Source: Choristoneura fumiferana (taxonomy: Eukaryota > Arthropoda > Insecta > Lepidoptera > Tortricidae). From it: 64,000 bases of DNA. The stretch is taken from positions 2,153,320 through 2,217,319 of the forward strand of contig NC_133479.1 in the NCBI RefSeq assembly GCF_025370935.1, written 5' to 3'. A model generated the notes under the pieces. That model saw only the letters and a list, made by a program, of their open reading frames with translations, ran no database searches and had not been told where the DNA came from. This document shows positions 37,375-49,200 of the stretch, piece after piece (the first letter of the stretch is position 1; each line of letters opens with the position of its first letter). Both the position numbers and the translations under genes were made by a program.

Positions 37375-38044
37375 CATATTATATCCAAATTTTCAAAATA
37401 AAAATAAAGGGTGCACTTTTTTTTAAAACGCCCTTTTACAACTGCATACCTACTATTATGTATTCTGTGACTGTATTCAAATATTTATGATTAAAATTAA
37501 TTAATTTTGCAAAGACTGATAATAAAAAGTCAATTATTCTAGAATGTCACTTTACAACGGATAGATAATTATATTAATTATTAATGGTAATGACACACAA
37601 TATCATAGAGGTTTATTTACGTTTAAAGAGAAGTAAATTATTTGTACGACGAACTTTTTACCTAGTAGCTACGAAAACCAAAGGTAATTAAATGTATTTG
37701 TGTATGAAATGAAAACGACTTTTTTACTCTACTCGTACGAAACCTACACCCTACCTATATCTATCCTGTCCTGTGAATTAATAGGCATGTAAAGCTACAT
37801 GTTTAGGAGTAAAACATGTATTTAGAGCATGTTTGGTTGTTTTAAATGAAAAAATTACAACTCACATGTGCATTTTATTTATTACTAGCGGACCCGGCAG
37901 ACGTCCTGTCCGAAAAAACACTACATTGCATGAAATTATAATAATACCAACAACAGCGCCATCTAGCGGGTCCAATTATTGCGTTTTCAAACCATCAACC
38001 AAAGTAAACCAACCAACCATCAGCCATAAATATGTCAATCCTTT

Positions 38045-38285
38045 TTTAACCTCCGACGCAAAAAGTAGGGCTGTTATAAGTTTGACCGCTATGTGTGCGT
38101 CTGTCTGTGGCACCGTAGCTCTTAAACGGGTCGGTTGGACCGATTTGAAAGCGGTCATTTCTTTCATTTTAAATCAGGTTTTCTAGCGATGGTTCTTGGA
38201 CATATTTAATCAAAATCGGTTAAGCCGTTTTTGAGATATTGAAGTTTGAAGTGACAAAGTCGGTTTTCCAACTTTTTGGTGGTGA
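38045..38285 (+). repeat. TTATAAGTTTGACCGCTATG repeat, copy 2
   Basis: As 34925-35165, better preserved at the left end (TTTTTAACCTCCGACGCAAA). Confidence 0.65.
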
Positions 38286-38943
38286 TCAATGTTATAATTA
38301 CTGACATAAAATCTAAAATACGCCATATCCGAATATTGTGGATATATATTATTGTCGATTCGAAACCTTTATTTAAATACCTACGTTCATTAATTTGAGG
38401 GGAGAGTTTACCATATCGACACGGGATGAACATTAAAATGTTTTTCCTTTTATTTTATTTTTTCTTAAATTTTCCAATGTTTTTAATACTTTATTAATTA
38501 TCCTATGCCTAGAAGCAAAATTGAATGAAAACTGTGCAATAATTTCGCCGTAGTTGTGAAAAAAAATTGAAAATAAATAAAATACTTTAGTAGCAAATCA
38601 CTTGTTGTTGTTGTTGTTTTATTACTGTGCCCATAGAAGCTCCTGTCAGTTTCTATGGGCGAGTATACACAAAAAACAGGGCCGGTATTTCCATGTCGGT
38701 GTTATCCGGGCCGGGAAAAAGTGTCACCCGACATTTTTCATAAAATACCGCTCACTGCCGTTCAATGGTGCCAACTGTCAAAAGATTAAGAAGAGACGTA
38801 TTTACACGAGGCCAGTATATTATAGTTTTTTACTCTCGCCTCGCACTAACCACTAAACGTCGTGTAAAACTGATTATAAATCAACCTAGGTGTAAGCCGG
38901 CTTTTGAATAAAAAAAATGGTCTTGTCTATAGTATTGCTATCT

Positions 38944-39070
38944 GCAGGGCTAATACGAAATACGAAAATCGAAGTTCGTTCCGTCCCTCTCGCGCTCGTA
39001 TTAAATAGTGTAAGTGTCAGAGAGACCGCATGACACGAACATCGAGTTTCGAGTTTAGTAGTTGCCCTGC
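38944..39070. mobile_element. MITE in the ATP synthase d proximal promoter
   Basis: GCAGGGCTAATACGAAATAC ... GTTTAGTAGTTGCCCTGC inverted ends, 127 bp. Its right end is 98 bp before the ATPsynD ATG. Confidence 0.7.
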
Positions 39071-39168
39071 TGCTGCTGATCTTGTCTTGATTTGATTGAC
39101 GTTTGTGACTTCTGTCTGTTCTGTTCTAAGGGTAATTTCTGCAAATTGTCTCATAAAATCGCCGAAAC

Positions 39169-39287
39169 ATGGCGAAAAGAATCGCGCAGAGCTCTGTGAA
39201 CTGGGCCGCTCTGGCCGAACGCGTCCCGGCGGAGCAGAGGTCCCACCTGGCTGCATTCAAGATCAAATCCGATGGATACCTGCGGAG
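39169..39287 (+). CDS. ATPsynD: ATP synthase d, exon 1
   Basis: It encodes residues 1-39 plus two bases of Arg40. The donor is GTTAGT. Confidence 0.93.
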
Positions 39288-40768
39288 GTTAGTTTCTAGT
39301 GTCGATTACATAATTTTTTGGTTGATTTTGTTGGTTAATATGTGTTTGTTTGAAGGGTGTTGGCGAATCCCCCTGAGCCGCCGAAGATCAATTGGGCTTT
39401 GTACAAGCAGACCGTGCCTATTCCCGGCATGGTGGACAACTTCCAGAAGCAATACGAAGCCCTGAAGGTTCCGTACCCTGCTGACACGCAGACTGCTAAA
39501 GTCGACGCTCAGTGGATTGAAGTCAAGAAATCCATCGAAGCCTTCGTTGCAGCGTCGAACGCTAGCATTTCTACGTAAGTTTATTTTTTCGTCTGTCATA
39601 ATTCGCTGGTTTGTGCAGGTTTCCTCACGATGTTTTTCCTTCACCGTAAAGCTCGTGGTAAATCAAACGTGAAACAATTCAATAGTGTGTGAAGTCTCCA
39701 ATCCGCACTGGGCCCGCATGGGAACTACGCACCAAGCCCTCTCATTCTGAGAGGAGGCCTCTTTCCAGCAGTGGGACATATATATAGGCTGGGATGTCAT
39801 AATTATTTTAATTCTATTTAGGCTAACAAGCACTTAAAACATTGAATCATCTACCACCAGTTCGAAAAAAACTATATAGGTACTGATGGATATGTTGAAG
39901 TGATGGTGAATGCAATTGAAGGGATGTTTACGAAAGCAACATAACCACTAGATTTTACAGGAAACAAAAAAAAAACTAAATGTCTTTTTACATGCTAGTA
40001 CTAGTTAATAGAGATAAATATTTGAAAGGTGATTTTAGTGGCCAATAGTTCAGAAATACCATTACACATTTCAGACCAGTATTTTTGAAAAAAATAGTAA
40101 TATAGGTTTGTCACCTATGCAGTTTTTGAATTTTTTTTATTAGTTTTTTTTTTCTTTTTTTGTACGAAAATAAAACAAAGTTGTCTTTATTTTATGAAAT
40201 ACAGGCTTATTTTACTTCATTATGTGGACTTCTATTATCATCGCTACCTTTAAAAATAATGATGTAGTTTTTGTAAAATGGGTATATTATAAGGTAACAA
40301 TTTTGGAGAATTGGGTTAATTTTTGGACAATATCATTTGCACTACTTGTAGCTCCTTCTTAGATGATACCAATAACTCAAATTTGCTAAAAATTTTAGTT
40401 GTTGTTTTTGATATATATATTGATGGTAATAAAATATTTTTTTATTATTATAAACAAATGGATGAAAATCAATGTTACTGCAAATCTAAACTAGCATAGC
40501 TTTTCTTATAAACCTACTATAATAAGAGTATAAACTCATGTCCTGTAATCCATTACTTAACAAACTTTTATTTCCTTCCAGCTATCAGAAGGAAATTAAT
40601 GAAACGAAGGCCCTCCTGCCTTACGAACAGATGACTCTTGAGGACTACAAGGATGCCTATCCCGAAGATGCCATTGACTCGCTCAACAAGCCAACCTTCT
40701 GGCCCCACAACCCTGAGGAACAGCTGGACTATGTCGACCCCAACAAACCTGTTGGAGGCCACCACTAA
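39169..40768 (+). CDS. ATPsynD: mitochondrial ATP synthase subunit d (3 exons, 174 aa)
   Basis: Exons 39169-39287, 39356-39574 and 40582-40768 join in phase (2 then 2) to give 174 aa, close to the family length (Drosophila about 178). The N-terminus MAKRIAQSSVNWAAL, the central YKQTVPIPGMVDNFQKQYEA region and the C-terminal motif PEEQLDYVDP are typical of the ATP synthase d (ATP5PD/ATPsynD) family. The protein is part of the peripheral stalk of the F1Fo ATP synthase on the matrix side of the mitochondrial inner membrane, linking F1 to Fo during ATP synthesis. The start ATG has an AAAC context and is the only one that fits. Intron 1 is only 68 bp; intron 2 is about 1 kb and holds a truncated SINE. 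A MITE lies just upstream in the proximal promoter. The protein is highly charged with long helical segments and no recognised cleavable presequence, as in other species. Confidence 0.96.
39356..39574 (+). CDS. ATPsynD: ATP synthase d, exon 2
   Basis: It encodes residues 40-112 (VLANPPEPPKINW... to the Ala/Ser-rich segment). The acceptor is TGAAG and the donor GTAAGT. Confidence 0.94.
39605..39795 (+). repeat. tRNA-derived SINE fragment in ATP synthase d intron 2
   Basis: TTTGTGCAGGTTTCCTCACG ... AATCCGCACTGGGCCCGC ... CAGTGGGACATATATATAGG; opposite orientation to 3970-4280. Confidence 0.65.
39800..40581 (+). other. rest of ATP synthase d intron 2
   Basis: AT-rich, T-homopolymer-rich; nothing recognised. 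Confidence 0.5.
40582..40768 (+). CDS. ATPsynD: ATP synthase d, exon 3
   Basis: It encodes residues 113-174, from YQKEINETKALLPYEQM to the C-terminal GGHH and TAA stop. The acceptor is TTCCTTCCAG. Confidence 0.95.
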
Positions 40769-41052
40769 ACATACAAGCTTATGCGGAGATCTTTCGTTCA
40801 TAGAATCAGTATGGATGACTGACCTCTATAAGCTCTGGTCTCCCTGCTTTGACACCAATGTATTCTCCTGTAATCTTAAAGTTTTTGCTTATGATTGTTG
40901 AAATGTTGGTGCCATAACATGGAACTGTTAGTCATCAAGCAATCAAATTCTGTAACTTATGTAGGAATAAATGGTTATGAAGGAGTTTTTATCTTTTATT
41001 GGCTATTGTCTGTAAATGCCCTGGGGCTTTGTATCTGCTACAATATAAGTCA

Positions 41053-41058
41053 AATAAA
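41053..41058 (+). terminator. poly(A) signal of ATP synthase d
   Basis: AATAAA lies about 285 nt after the stop, in the AT-rich 3' UTR and before the convergent helicase gene. Confidence 0.65.
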
Positions 41059-42560
41059 TCACTATTATCATAAATGAAAACTAGAGATTTTATTTCGGTA
41101 GTCTACTACAAGTTCTTAGGTAAAGTTACTAGGGCAAGCGGAAAAAGGAAGCAAAGTTGAAACAGAGATTTGACAAGGTCTAGACCAAATGCTGGCCAGA
41201 AATAAAAATATCACTAACGAGTTCCCTGCGTTAGCTAGCGGTTTCAGACTAGCGTTTTTTTTTACCGAACAGCTGGCAAACGAGGCGGGTCACCTGATGG
41301 TAACTGATCACCGTCGCCCATGGACACCTACAGCATTAGTAGGACTGCGGGTTTGCGAGGGGGCTCTACGCTCGTTTTTGGCATACGCGCTTACACGCGC
41401 GCTACATTAAAACAAACACGCGTGTACACGCTCATAAACGCTAGTCTGCAATCGCCCTTACTTATTAGAAAGAGACATACTTTTTCAAAATTAAAATTCA
41501 ATGAGAGCTGAAGAAGTTTCTCTCCCATAACAATTTTAAAAATTCCAGCTACACTAGAACTGCACCTATGATCCTCAAGGAATATGACCTACCAAAGTAG
41601 GTAAGTAAATGCAATGCCTGTCAGTCGTCACTCTTCAGACATTTAGTTTTTTTTTTATAGTCGACAACAGTAGCTTACAAGGTTTTAGGTCATAAATAAA
41701 ACGAAACATATTCCTTACGTAATATAACATTTATTTGATGAATTGCACATTTTCACTGCAACAAATAAGCTATATAGACAATTATGGGAATGTTCACAAT
41801 AAAATTCAATGGAAATTCTACAATTCTTGATTTTATGCATGAAATCTTTCCAAAAAATCTTTAGAGCATCTTTAGGTTAGGAGTTATCACATTTAAAAAA
41901 AAGGTGTACCAAACAGAATTATGCTAAATTGCGTGCTTAGCAACCAATTTTAACTTAATGTATCCTACGTCAGAACGTAGTAAAAATAATTTACGAGGTA
42001 AATTAATCTAGAGGTACACACTGATCGTAAAACAATATTTTTTTTTAAAGCCAAGGAATCATGAAGAGTTATGAAATTCATTGCTTCATTATCTCGTTTT
42101 TCGATTCTTAAATTGTCTAAAAAGCGCGCTAGCTCCAAGTAAACTATGAAAACCAATATGCCAATAAAAATTGAAAATTATTATAATTTAGGCCAGTGCT
42201 ACGTAATCTGATTAAATCAGGATTCAATTTAACTTGGACCTCACGCGCACAGAAGGCTTGATATATCATAGGAAGTCAGTAGTATTCAAAACCTTACCAG
42301 ATTTATACACATTTATTTCGTACAAAAGCTGATTAATGTACATTTTTTTCTAATATTAGAAATTTGAATTTCAGTTTTACTGTATTTGTTGTTACAATCC
42401 CTTTAACGCATGTGCCAACATTCAAGCGTTATGACAGCCCGGCTCTACCGTCATTACTCTTTATTGTTATCATTAGAGTGCGGTTAAAATAAGACCTGTA
42501 TTTGTCGTACGGGTCGACCAGTTCGGGGTCGTACACTAACCGCACCTCTATTATACATAA
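41059..42560. other. convergent gap between ATP synthase d and p68
   Basis: No gene. 41262-41350 is a degraded repeat of the GGCAAACGAGGCGGGTCACC type also seen at 51550-51640. The remainder is AT-rich and unassigned. Confidence 0.5.
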
Positions 42561-42566
42561 TTTATT
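42561..42566 (-). terminator. candidate poly(A) signal of p68 helicase
   Basis: AATAAA on the minus strand, about 385 nt beyond the stop. Another candidate lies near 42460. The choice between them is not decided by sequence alone. Confidence 0.35.
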
Positions 42567-42948
42567 CTTGCGCAATAAAACTAGTTATTGAAAATAATAT
42601 AAACGTACCTCATTAAAGGGTTAAGTATCAAGGTTTTACGGTCAAGATTAACAGTACTACTGACTGAGGCTGAGTTTGAGGTATTACTAAGGCGAAGGTA
42701 GCAAGATTGGCACGACGCCACTATAAGATAGTTCTACTAGCGTTTCAAGAGCTATCAGTGTCATATCTGGGAGCAACGCCGAGCGAAAGTTTTCCTAAAA
42801 CATTACACTGCTTGTAGTATAATAGAAATTTACTAAAATTTTATACGGCTGAAACGCCAGTAGAACGTCTCAATAAGTTTTTGCGACGACACACCTCACC
42901 GCTACCGCGCCTCGTAACACAATAAAATCAATTCAAGTTACTTGATAC

Positions 42949-43295
42949 TTATTTAGCTACAAACTTGTTGGCCGGTGGCGGTGGGGGCTGAGCGTACATG
43001 TTGTAGTAATTGGTCGGGGGCGGGGGCACGCTGAAGTTGTTCTGCGGCGGGTGCGGGGTCTGGGGCTGCGAGAAGGAGCCGCGGCCGCGCGGGGCTCCGC
43101 GCGGGGCGCCGCGCCCGCGGAAGCCGTTGTCCTGTCGGAAGCTGTCGCGGTTGTTGTAATCGCGGTTGCCGAAGCCGCCGCCACCGCCACCGCCGCCGCC
43201 ACGGTTGTTGCTGTAGTCGGAACGTGCGCCGTAGCCGCCGCTCTGGTTGTTGCTGTAGCTGTCGCCGCCGGAGTTGTCGTCCCATCGTGAGCCGC
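42949..43295 (-). CDS. Rm62: p68 helicase last exon (YSNN/GGG/Pro-rich tail)
   Basis: It encodes GGSRWDDNSGGDSYSNNQSGGY, a poly-Gly run, RGRGAPRGAPRGRG and a Pro-rich end (NNFSVPPPPTNYYNMYAQ...) with stop TAA at 42951-42949. Confidence 0.92.
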
Positions 43296-46200
43296 CTGGA
43301 ACGAGTAATTGTTATAAACCTGTCACTGGCGTGCATTGGGTCGATTCCCGGGTAGGCAGTCGGTAGTTTGCTTGCAGCAGCGCGCCACCAGCCCTAGCGT
43401 TGCCTACTCAATGCACGCCATAGACCTCTGGTGCTAATTTTTTTTTTTCAAAAAAACCTGCGTTCTAGTCCCGTTTGTCTCAATAAATAGCAATTTTATA
43501 GATTAAAAACATAATTGATTGATTGGTTTTTTGGAATCTTTTGTATTTTTTTATTTCAATTCCAAATTTTTACTTTTACGGTCATCCCGTAAAACCTAAA
43601 TTGAAAATACAAACTGAAAATATAGATGCACAGAAAAACCAGAAAAATAAGACCAACACTGGGAATCGAACCCAGGTCCTCGGTATTCCGTACCGCGTGC
43701 TATACCGCTACACCACTGTTGGTCAACGGCACAGACACGAATTTCTCCTATGCACCACATATCTCAGCTTGTTTGTTTCTTATTTAGCCACTTAATCTCT
43801 AATCATCAATAACTCATCTTAATAATTCATCTTAATCTTCGATGAGGGCTACGGCATAGATGTCGCTAGCGTCACTGCTTAAGTAACTTCAGCTGACAAG
43901 TCTCACTTAAAAAAATACTGTCAGCTGATTCAATACGGTATTTGACTATTTTGTATATGTTTTATAAATTAAAACTACACAATGCCTGTTATCGAATAGA
44001 AAAACATTTTTTAAGCTACCTTTACAAATAACAAAGTTATAAAGGTTTGAAATTCAAGATTAGACAGAGAAAGACATACTGGCATGTGACGTCACACGCC
44101 AGTACCGCCATACTTTCTGCATAGAGAAAAGCGTTTGAGAAAGAGACAGGTATACAGATTTTTCAAAAAATCACTTCAAATCCAATTTTCAACCGATTTA
44201 AATTTTCTCTTCGCTAAACACTATCCCCCTTATTCATAAACGACAATCAAACCTATTTTAGTTAAAATGCCGCTAAAATTCGTTTGTCCTTATCTGTCAC
44301 TTCGACATTTGTATTTGTTAGAAAGGGACAAAGCATTTGTTAGTTAACATAGGCTTGTTAAGTTTTATGAATAAGGGGGTATCTGTATATCTATATTTTC
44401 ATAAAAATATTAAGATATGGCAAAATCAGGAGTTGTCAAATACCGTATTATTTTAAAGTGTAACTGTAACTTACCACCGCCGCCGCCGCGGTCGGAGAAG
44501 CGCGAGCCGCCGCGAGAGCCGCCGCGCGCCCCGCCGCCGCGCCCCCGTCCGCCACCGCGCCCGCCTCCGTTTCGGTCGTCGTCGCGGTCACGGAAACGTC
44601 CACGACCTGTACATACAATATTCATTACTCCAGCGTTTCCCATTTGCCGGGTCGCGACCCGGTACCGGGCCATCAAAATAAAATACCAGGACGCAACATT
44701 CCCTTGTCTCGTTTTAAAAATAATACCTACTATCGATCGACGCATCGTAAGTATTCGTAAAAGTAAATCGTCAAAGTACACGAAGGGGCAGTGTGAGAAT
44801 TACCAGGCCATGTCAGTACCACTACCATGAGTTTACTTTGACCGTACTCGATAGCGACGGCGTAAATTATTTGTATGGAGAATTGTACAGCGCCTCTACA
44901 AATAATTTACGCCGTCGCTATCGAGTACGGTCACTCTGTAAACTGATGGTAGTGGTACTGAACAATGTTTGGGAAACACTGCATTGCACACTTAAATTTT
45001 ATTCGGGGCGCTTTTTTTTAATCCCACATAAAGACCATTGTCCATAGATATTAAAGGCCATCACTATATTGAGATTAAAAAACATATATTAAAATCCAGA
45101 ACCGTCCTGTGTTTAATACCTTCCGCATAGCTTCTATAACCAGAGTCCATTTTCGAATATACTAAATGATCAGAATGTTGTGCGGTTCCATTTCGGACAT
45201 TCATTTATAACCATTGTTCAGGGCATTCAACACTGAAACCTTACGCGTAGTCAGCAAAGTGCAAGAAAAATTACAAAAATATTATAGTTATCGCTTACCA
45301 TATTTCCCCTTGAAGCCCATTCCACACTGTGCGAGCTCGAGCAGCTTCGGATTGACTACTTGGTTAGCTTCTTGCAACACTGACATCAGATCTTTGGCCT
45401 GACAAAAAAATTCAACATTGGTAGGCACACCCTCTAGTATAAAGTCTAATTTAAAGCATTTTTCTCAAAAATGTCCATGTCTACATTATTCCTTACATAT
45501 CAGAAGGCTAAGTGCATAGTTTATGGTCAGCGAGAAATTAAAAGTAAAAAAGATTGCAGGCGCGCTAGCTCGACAACAATTTATTATTGTCGAGTCACAA
45601 ACTTTAAAAAGTGAAAACGGCCGTGGAAACTTTGGCACAAGTCGTATACAGAACAGACAGCTCAAAATGGCTGCTATCAGTTATTTTGTTGGAACTCCAC
45701 TTTTTTATTGCATCTGAAACAGCTTCTTGGTGTTTTCGGTGAAAAAATACACATGCTGTTTTTTTTATTGAAAAAAAGGCGGGAAAGCATGAAAAAATTT
45801 ATTGGAATAAAATTAAATGTCATAATATATTAGAGAAAAGGTTTATTCTAATTTACTTTTTTTCCTTCACCATTTTTGAGAAAAACTTTAGTCTCGGCTG
45901 GAATAGCAATTACTGGCTTAGTATTAGTTAAACAGTTAGTTAGTTTGATTCTCATATTCAGCCAGAACTTGCCTACTTCCAGGTCACGACAATAATCTAC
46001 TATTAAACGTACTTTCATGTATGTTACAAAACAAACCACATCTGACTTCTCCTAAGTTTAATATTATTACCTTAGCAGAATTATTGGGAGTGAAGAGCGT
46101 ATAAGCAGTGCCGGTGTTCTGTGAGCGGCCTGTCCGCCCGATGCGATGGACATAGTCCTCTGAGTTATTCGGGTAGTCATAGTTTATCACAAACTTCACG

Positions 46201-49200
46201 TCCTCCACGTCTGCATCGGAAATATTATATATTAGAATCTTCGAAAAGCTTGAGATAATGCAAACATAGCACATAACAAAAGCGATCAAATTATTGCATG
46301 GTACAGTTCGGAGGAGTAATTTAGTTAGGTGATATAAAATGTGAGGCCGAGGTCAGAGCCTTTAGGAACACCCTTAGTTACTATGTCAATTTCATTGGTT
46401 TTATTCTTTTTAAGCATAAATTCTAAAGCATATTCACTGTAACAAAAGAAAAAGTATTATCTTAAACAAAATAAAATGAAATATTGCTAATGTTAGTACG
46501 TATTTTATGCAGTGAACAGTGTCAAAAGCTTCACACTAAACCAAATTGCTCCCCCAAACACAAATTTTACAAATATTTACCTTTCAGATCACCAGCCAGT
46601 GGAGTGCTGGAAATAATTGTATTATGCCCTTCAGTGGTGCCGGAGTGTCGGCCGGGGCCCGGTGTGCTGACCGTCCCTTACGCTAACGTCATCAGGTGGC
46701 GGAGCAGGCTTTACAGTAAATCTCTCATGACAGTTAACCAAGCATGTATTGCTCTTACATCATTTATTTATGTCGGTGATCATTAGCCCCCCCCCACATT
46801 TACTTCTTCGAAAATAATGCCAATTTTGGCTGTTTTTAGTTAATACAAGCTCTTGCCAAATGCAACTTAAATTTTTTGCAGCTTTTTTAAAGAAAAATTG
46901 ACTAAGCAATTTGTATATTTGTGTTATGATTTTTTTAAATCACCAGACCCCTTTTAGAGGCAGCATGCTCAAGTAAACGTGTGCGCTGACGTTTGACTAA
47001 TCTGTCATTTTAATTCGTACGTTAGAGGTCAGCAACACACCCTTAGCCTTTATCTCTGCACGCATGCGCCTCTGAAATGAAAACAACATTTCGAGAATAA
47101 TGCAAAGTCAGTCATGGAAATTTCACATTATATGGGCTTAGAGAAAGACAACCAGACAAATGAAAGAAGAACTGCCTTAGTTATCTGCTTGGACTATGAA
47201 CTTTTCGGCTGTTCTATCATTTTCAGGCTCAGTTGATACTGCATCAGCAAGTTGGTAAAGCATATGTGAGGTTGTCCATGATTACAATCTAGCCCCTATA
47301 TTATCCAAACCATTGCATCGTCAATATATGTTTCCAATATTCACTAAAAACCTAACCTAAAATCCTCAAACCTATCTGTTACAACAAGTCAGATAAATTT
47401 GACAAACCCTATTATTTCCGTACGTTTGTGAATATTGGAATGCTCGGCTGTTTTTTGCAATGGTCAGCCACGCTACGCTCCTGACTCAGTTCTTAGACCT
47501 CACACCCCGGTCAACAGAGCGAGATAGTTTAAAAACAAGTACAATAAAGAACCTCGCATCTGTTTCTCTCAAAATCTTCTGTTTGATGCCGATTTGATAT
47601 TAATTCATTGACGGGAATATCACCACCATTGGAAATTGTATAGGGAGCATTACGCAAAGCTAGTTGTAGATGGCGCCACCACCGTAAAATCCCAGCTTAC
47701 TTGCTCTAATCGTCAATTTTTTTGTAATTCGGTTCGCAAGGAACTTTAAGATCTAGTGATGAATCCTCAACCATCATGGATTCCGTGTAGACAATTATTT
47801 TTTGAATGTATCGGCTTTCTTTTTCGTCTCATCATTAATGAGACAGTACAATTTTTTTTGTGTTTAGTGTTTCGTATAGGTACTGTAAGAATTTACGTGA
47901 TTCCGTAAGATTTTAGAAATACGAATATTCAAGATGGGTAAGGTCACAGATCTGCGGTGATGGCGCTGCAAGCCCATCGTTAATTAGAACACACACAGCA
48001 AGACCGATATTGTGTATGCAATCTAACAATCAAAAAACCATATTGAAGAAATCGGATTGCACACGTGTCTCATCGCTGTCGAGTAACTAACAAACAACGG
48101 GCCTAATCCTCCACATCGCTATGCTTCCCTAATTTCACTGTTTTATATTTAGTTTTAGGTGGCACAAACATAAGATGATCAACTTCTGGGCAAATACATT
48201 TATCGATATTTTTGAGTTCAATGTTAACTCATTCTGAGACCTATTTAGACCAGAGCAATGTCAATATTTAATAGATTCTGTGTTTAGTTTTGATATTTTT
48301 TACATTTTTGTATGTTTTTTTTTTTTGGTAATTTTTACAGCCCATTTGCTATGAACTAGCTGTATGTTTTTGTACCTAGAATCATCGGCAATAATGACAA
48401 AACCCCTGACCTATTACAAAAAAATCTGGTGTAAGCGTCGCATACATTTTCCATTTACACTGAGACGGACTAAACTGTATTGTGCATTACATAAGAATTT
48501 GCTCTTTTATATCAACCAAGAGATCAGCAATGATCAGAAAAAAAAAAGATTTAAAAAATTCACACATTTACGCTTAAAGGGTGTATGTTTATGGGCTAGC
48601 CCGTCTACGTTTTTTTTCCATCATCCGATGCATACGCTCGCAATGACCATTAACAAGCGGGTTGTGAAGATTTCAATTCTAGAGGAGGTAATATTGATAC
48701 AGTTAACAATATACAATTTCAAATAAAACTAAGGTCAAGATAACATCAAAACGGATTATGTGCAAACGGAACTGTTAGTAATTTTTACCACTAGTTATTA
48801 TGTTTTAGGTGCCATCAAGTTGTGCGTAAACTTGATACCTAATAAAGAACTCCAAGTGAAGTAAGACAGTGTACCAAAAGCTGTGTGTTTACTGAAAAAG
48901 TTACCCAAAAAGTGTTATGTTATTTATTGAGACATAGTCGACCAAGAATTGACCCCTATCTCAGCTGACAACAAGTGTGAATGAGATCTGAAGGTGTAGT
49001 TTACTGGTTAAGTTACATCCTATTAACTCGAGGATTGAATAGACCAAATAGTGTTCAATCTCCGATCGGGGCAGATATTTTTATGAAAAATACGAATATT
49101 TGCTCTCGAGTCTTGAGTGTATAATTAAGTAAGTATGTATCTATCTATTTAAGTATGGTTATCCGTTTCCTAGTAACCATAAGCTTTGCTTTCTTTGGGA

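Larger units (their letters stand above)
34439..38943. other. intergenic region, GPCR to ATP synthase d
   Basis: AT-rich and without a supported gene. It holds MITEs (34583-34740, 36466-36631, 37175-37374), two copies of the TTATAAGTTTGACCGCTATG repeat (34925-35165, 38045-38285) and long unassigned stretches (35170-36460, 37375-37900, 38290-38940). Confidence 0.6.

Noticed and set aside
37833..38186. 117-codon open frame, plus strand
   Set aside because: It covers the TTATAAGTTTGACCGCTATG repeat, non-coding in its other copy at 34925.
42953..43336. Long open frames on both strands over 42953-43336 (Arg/Gln-rich and Ala-rich)
   Set aside because: They are shadow frames of the Gly/Pro-rich last exon of p68, whose own frame ends at 42949 and fits the splice phases.
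43651..43724. Functional tRNA gene
   Set aside because: No U33 in the anticodon loop, weak D arm, and it is part of a repeat with a second decayed copy at 22789-22852.
44417..44830. 137-codon Pro/Arg-rich open frame, plus strand
   Set aside because: It is antisense to the RGG-coding exon 9 of p68 and runs into intron and MITE sequence.
48364..48726. 120-codon open frame, plus strand, in p68 intron 6
   Set aside because: Rich in Lys/Phe/Leu from A/T tracts, no recognisable family; antisense to p68 transcription.
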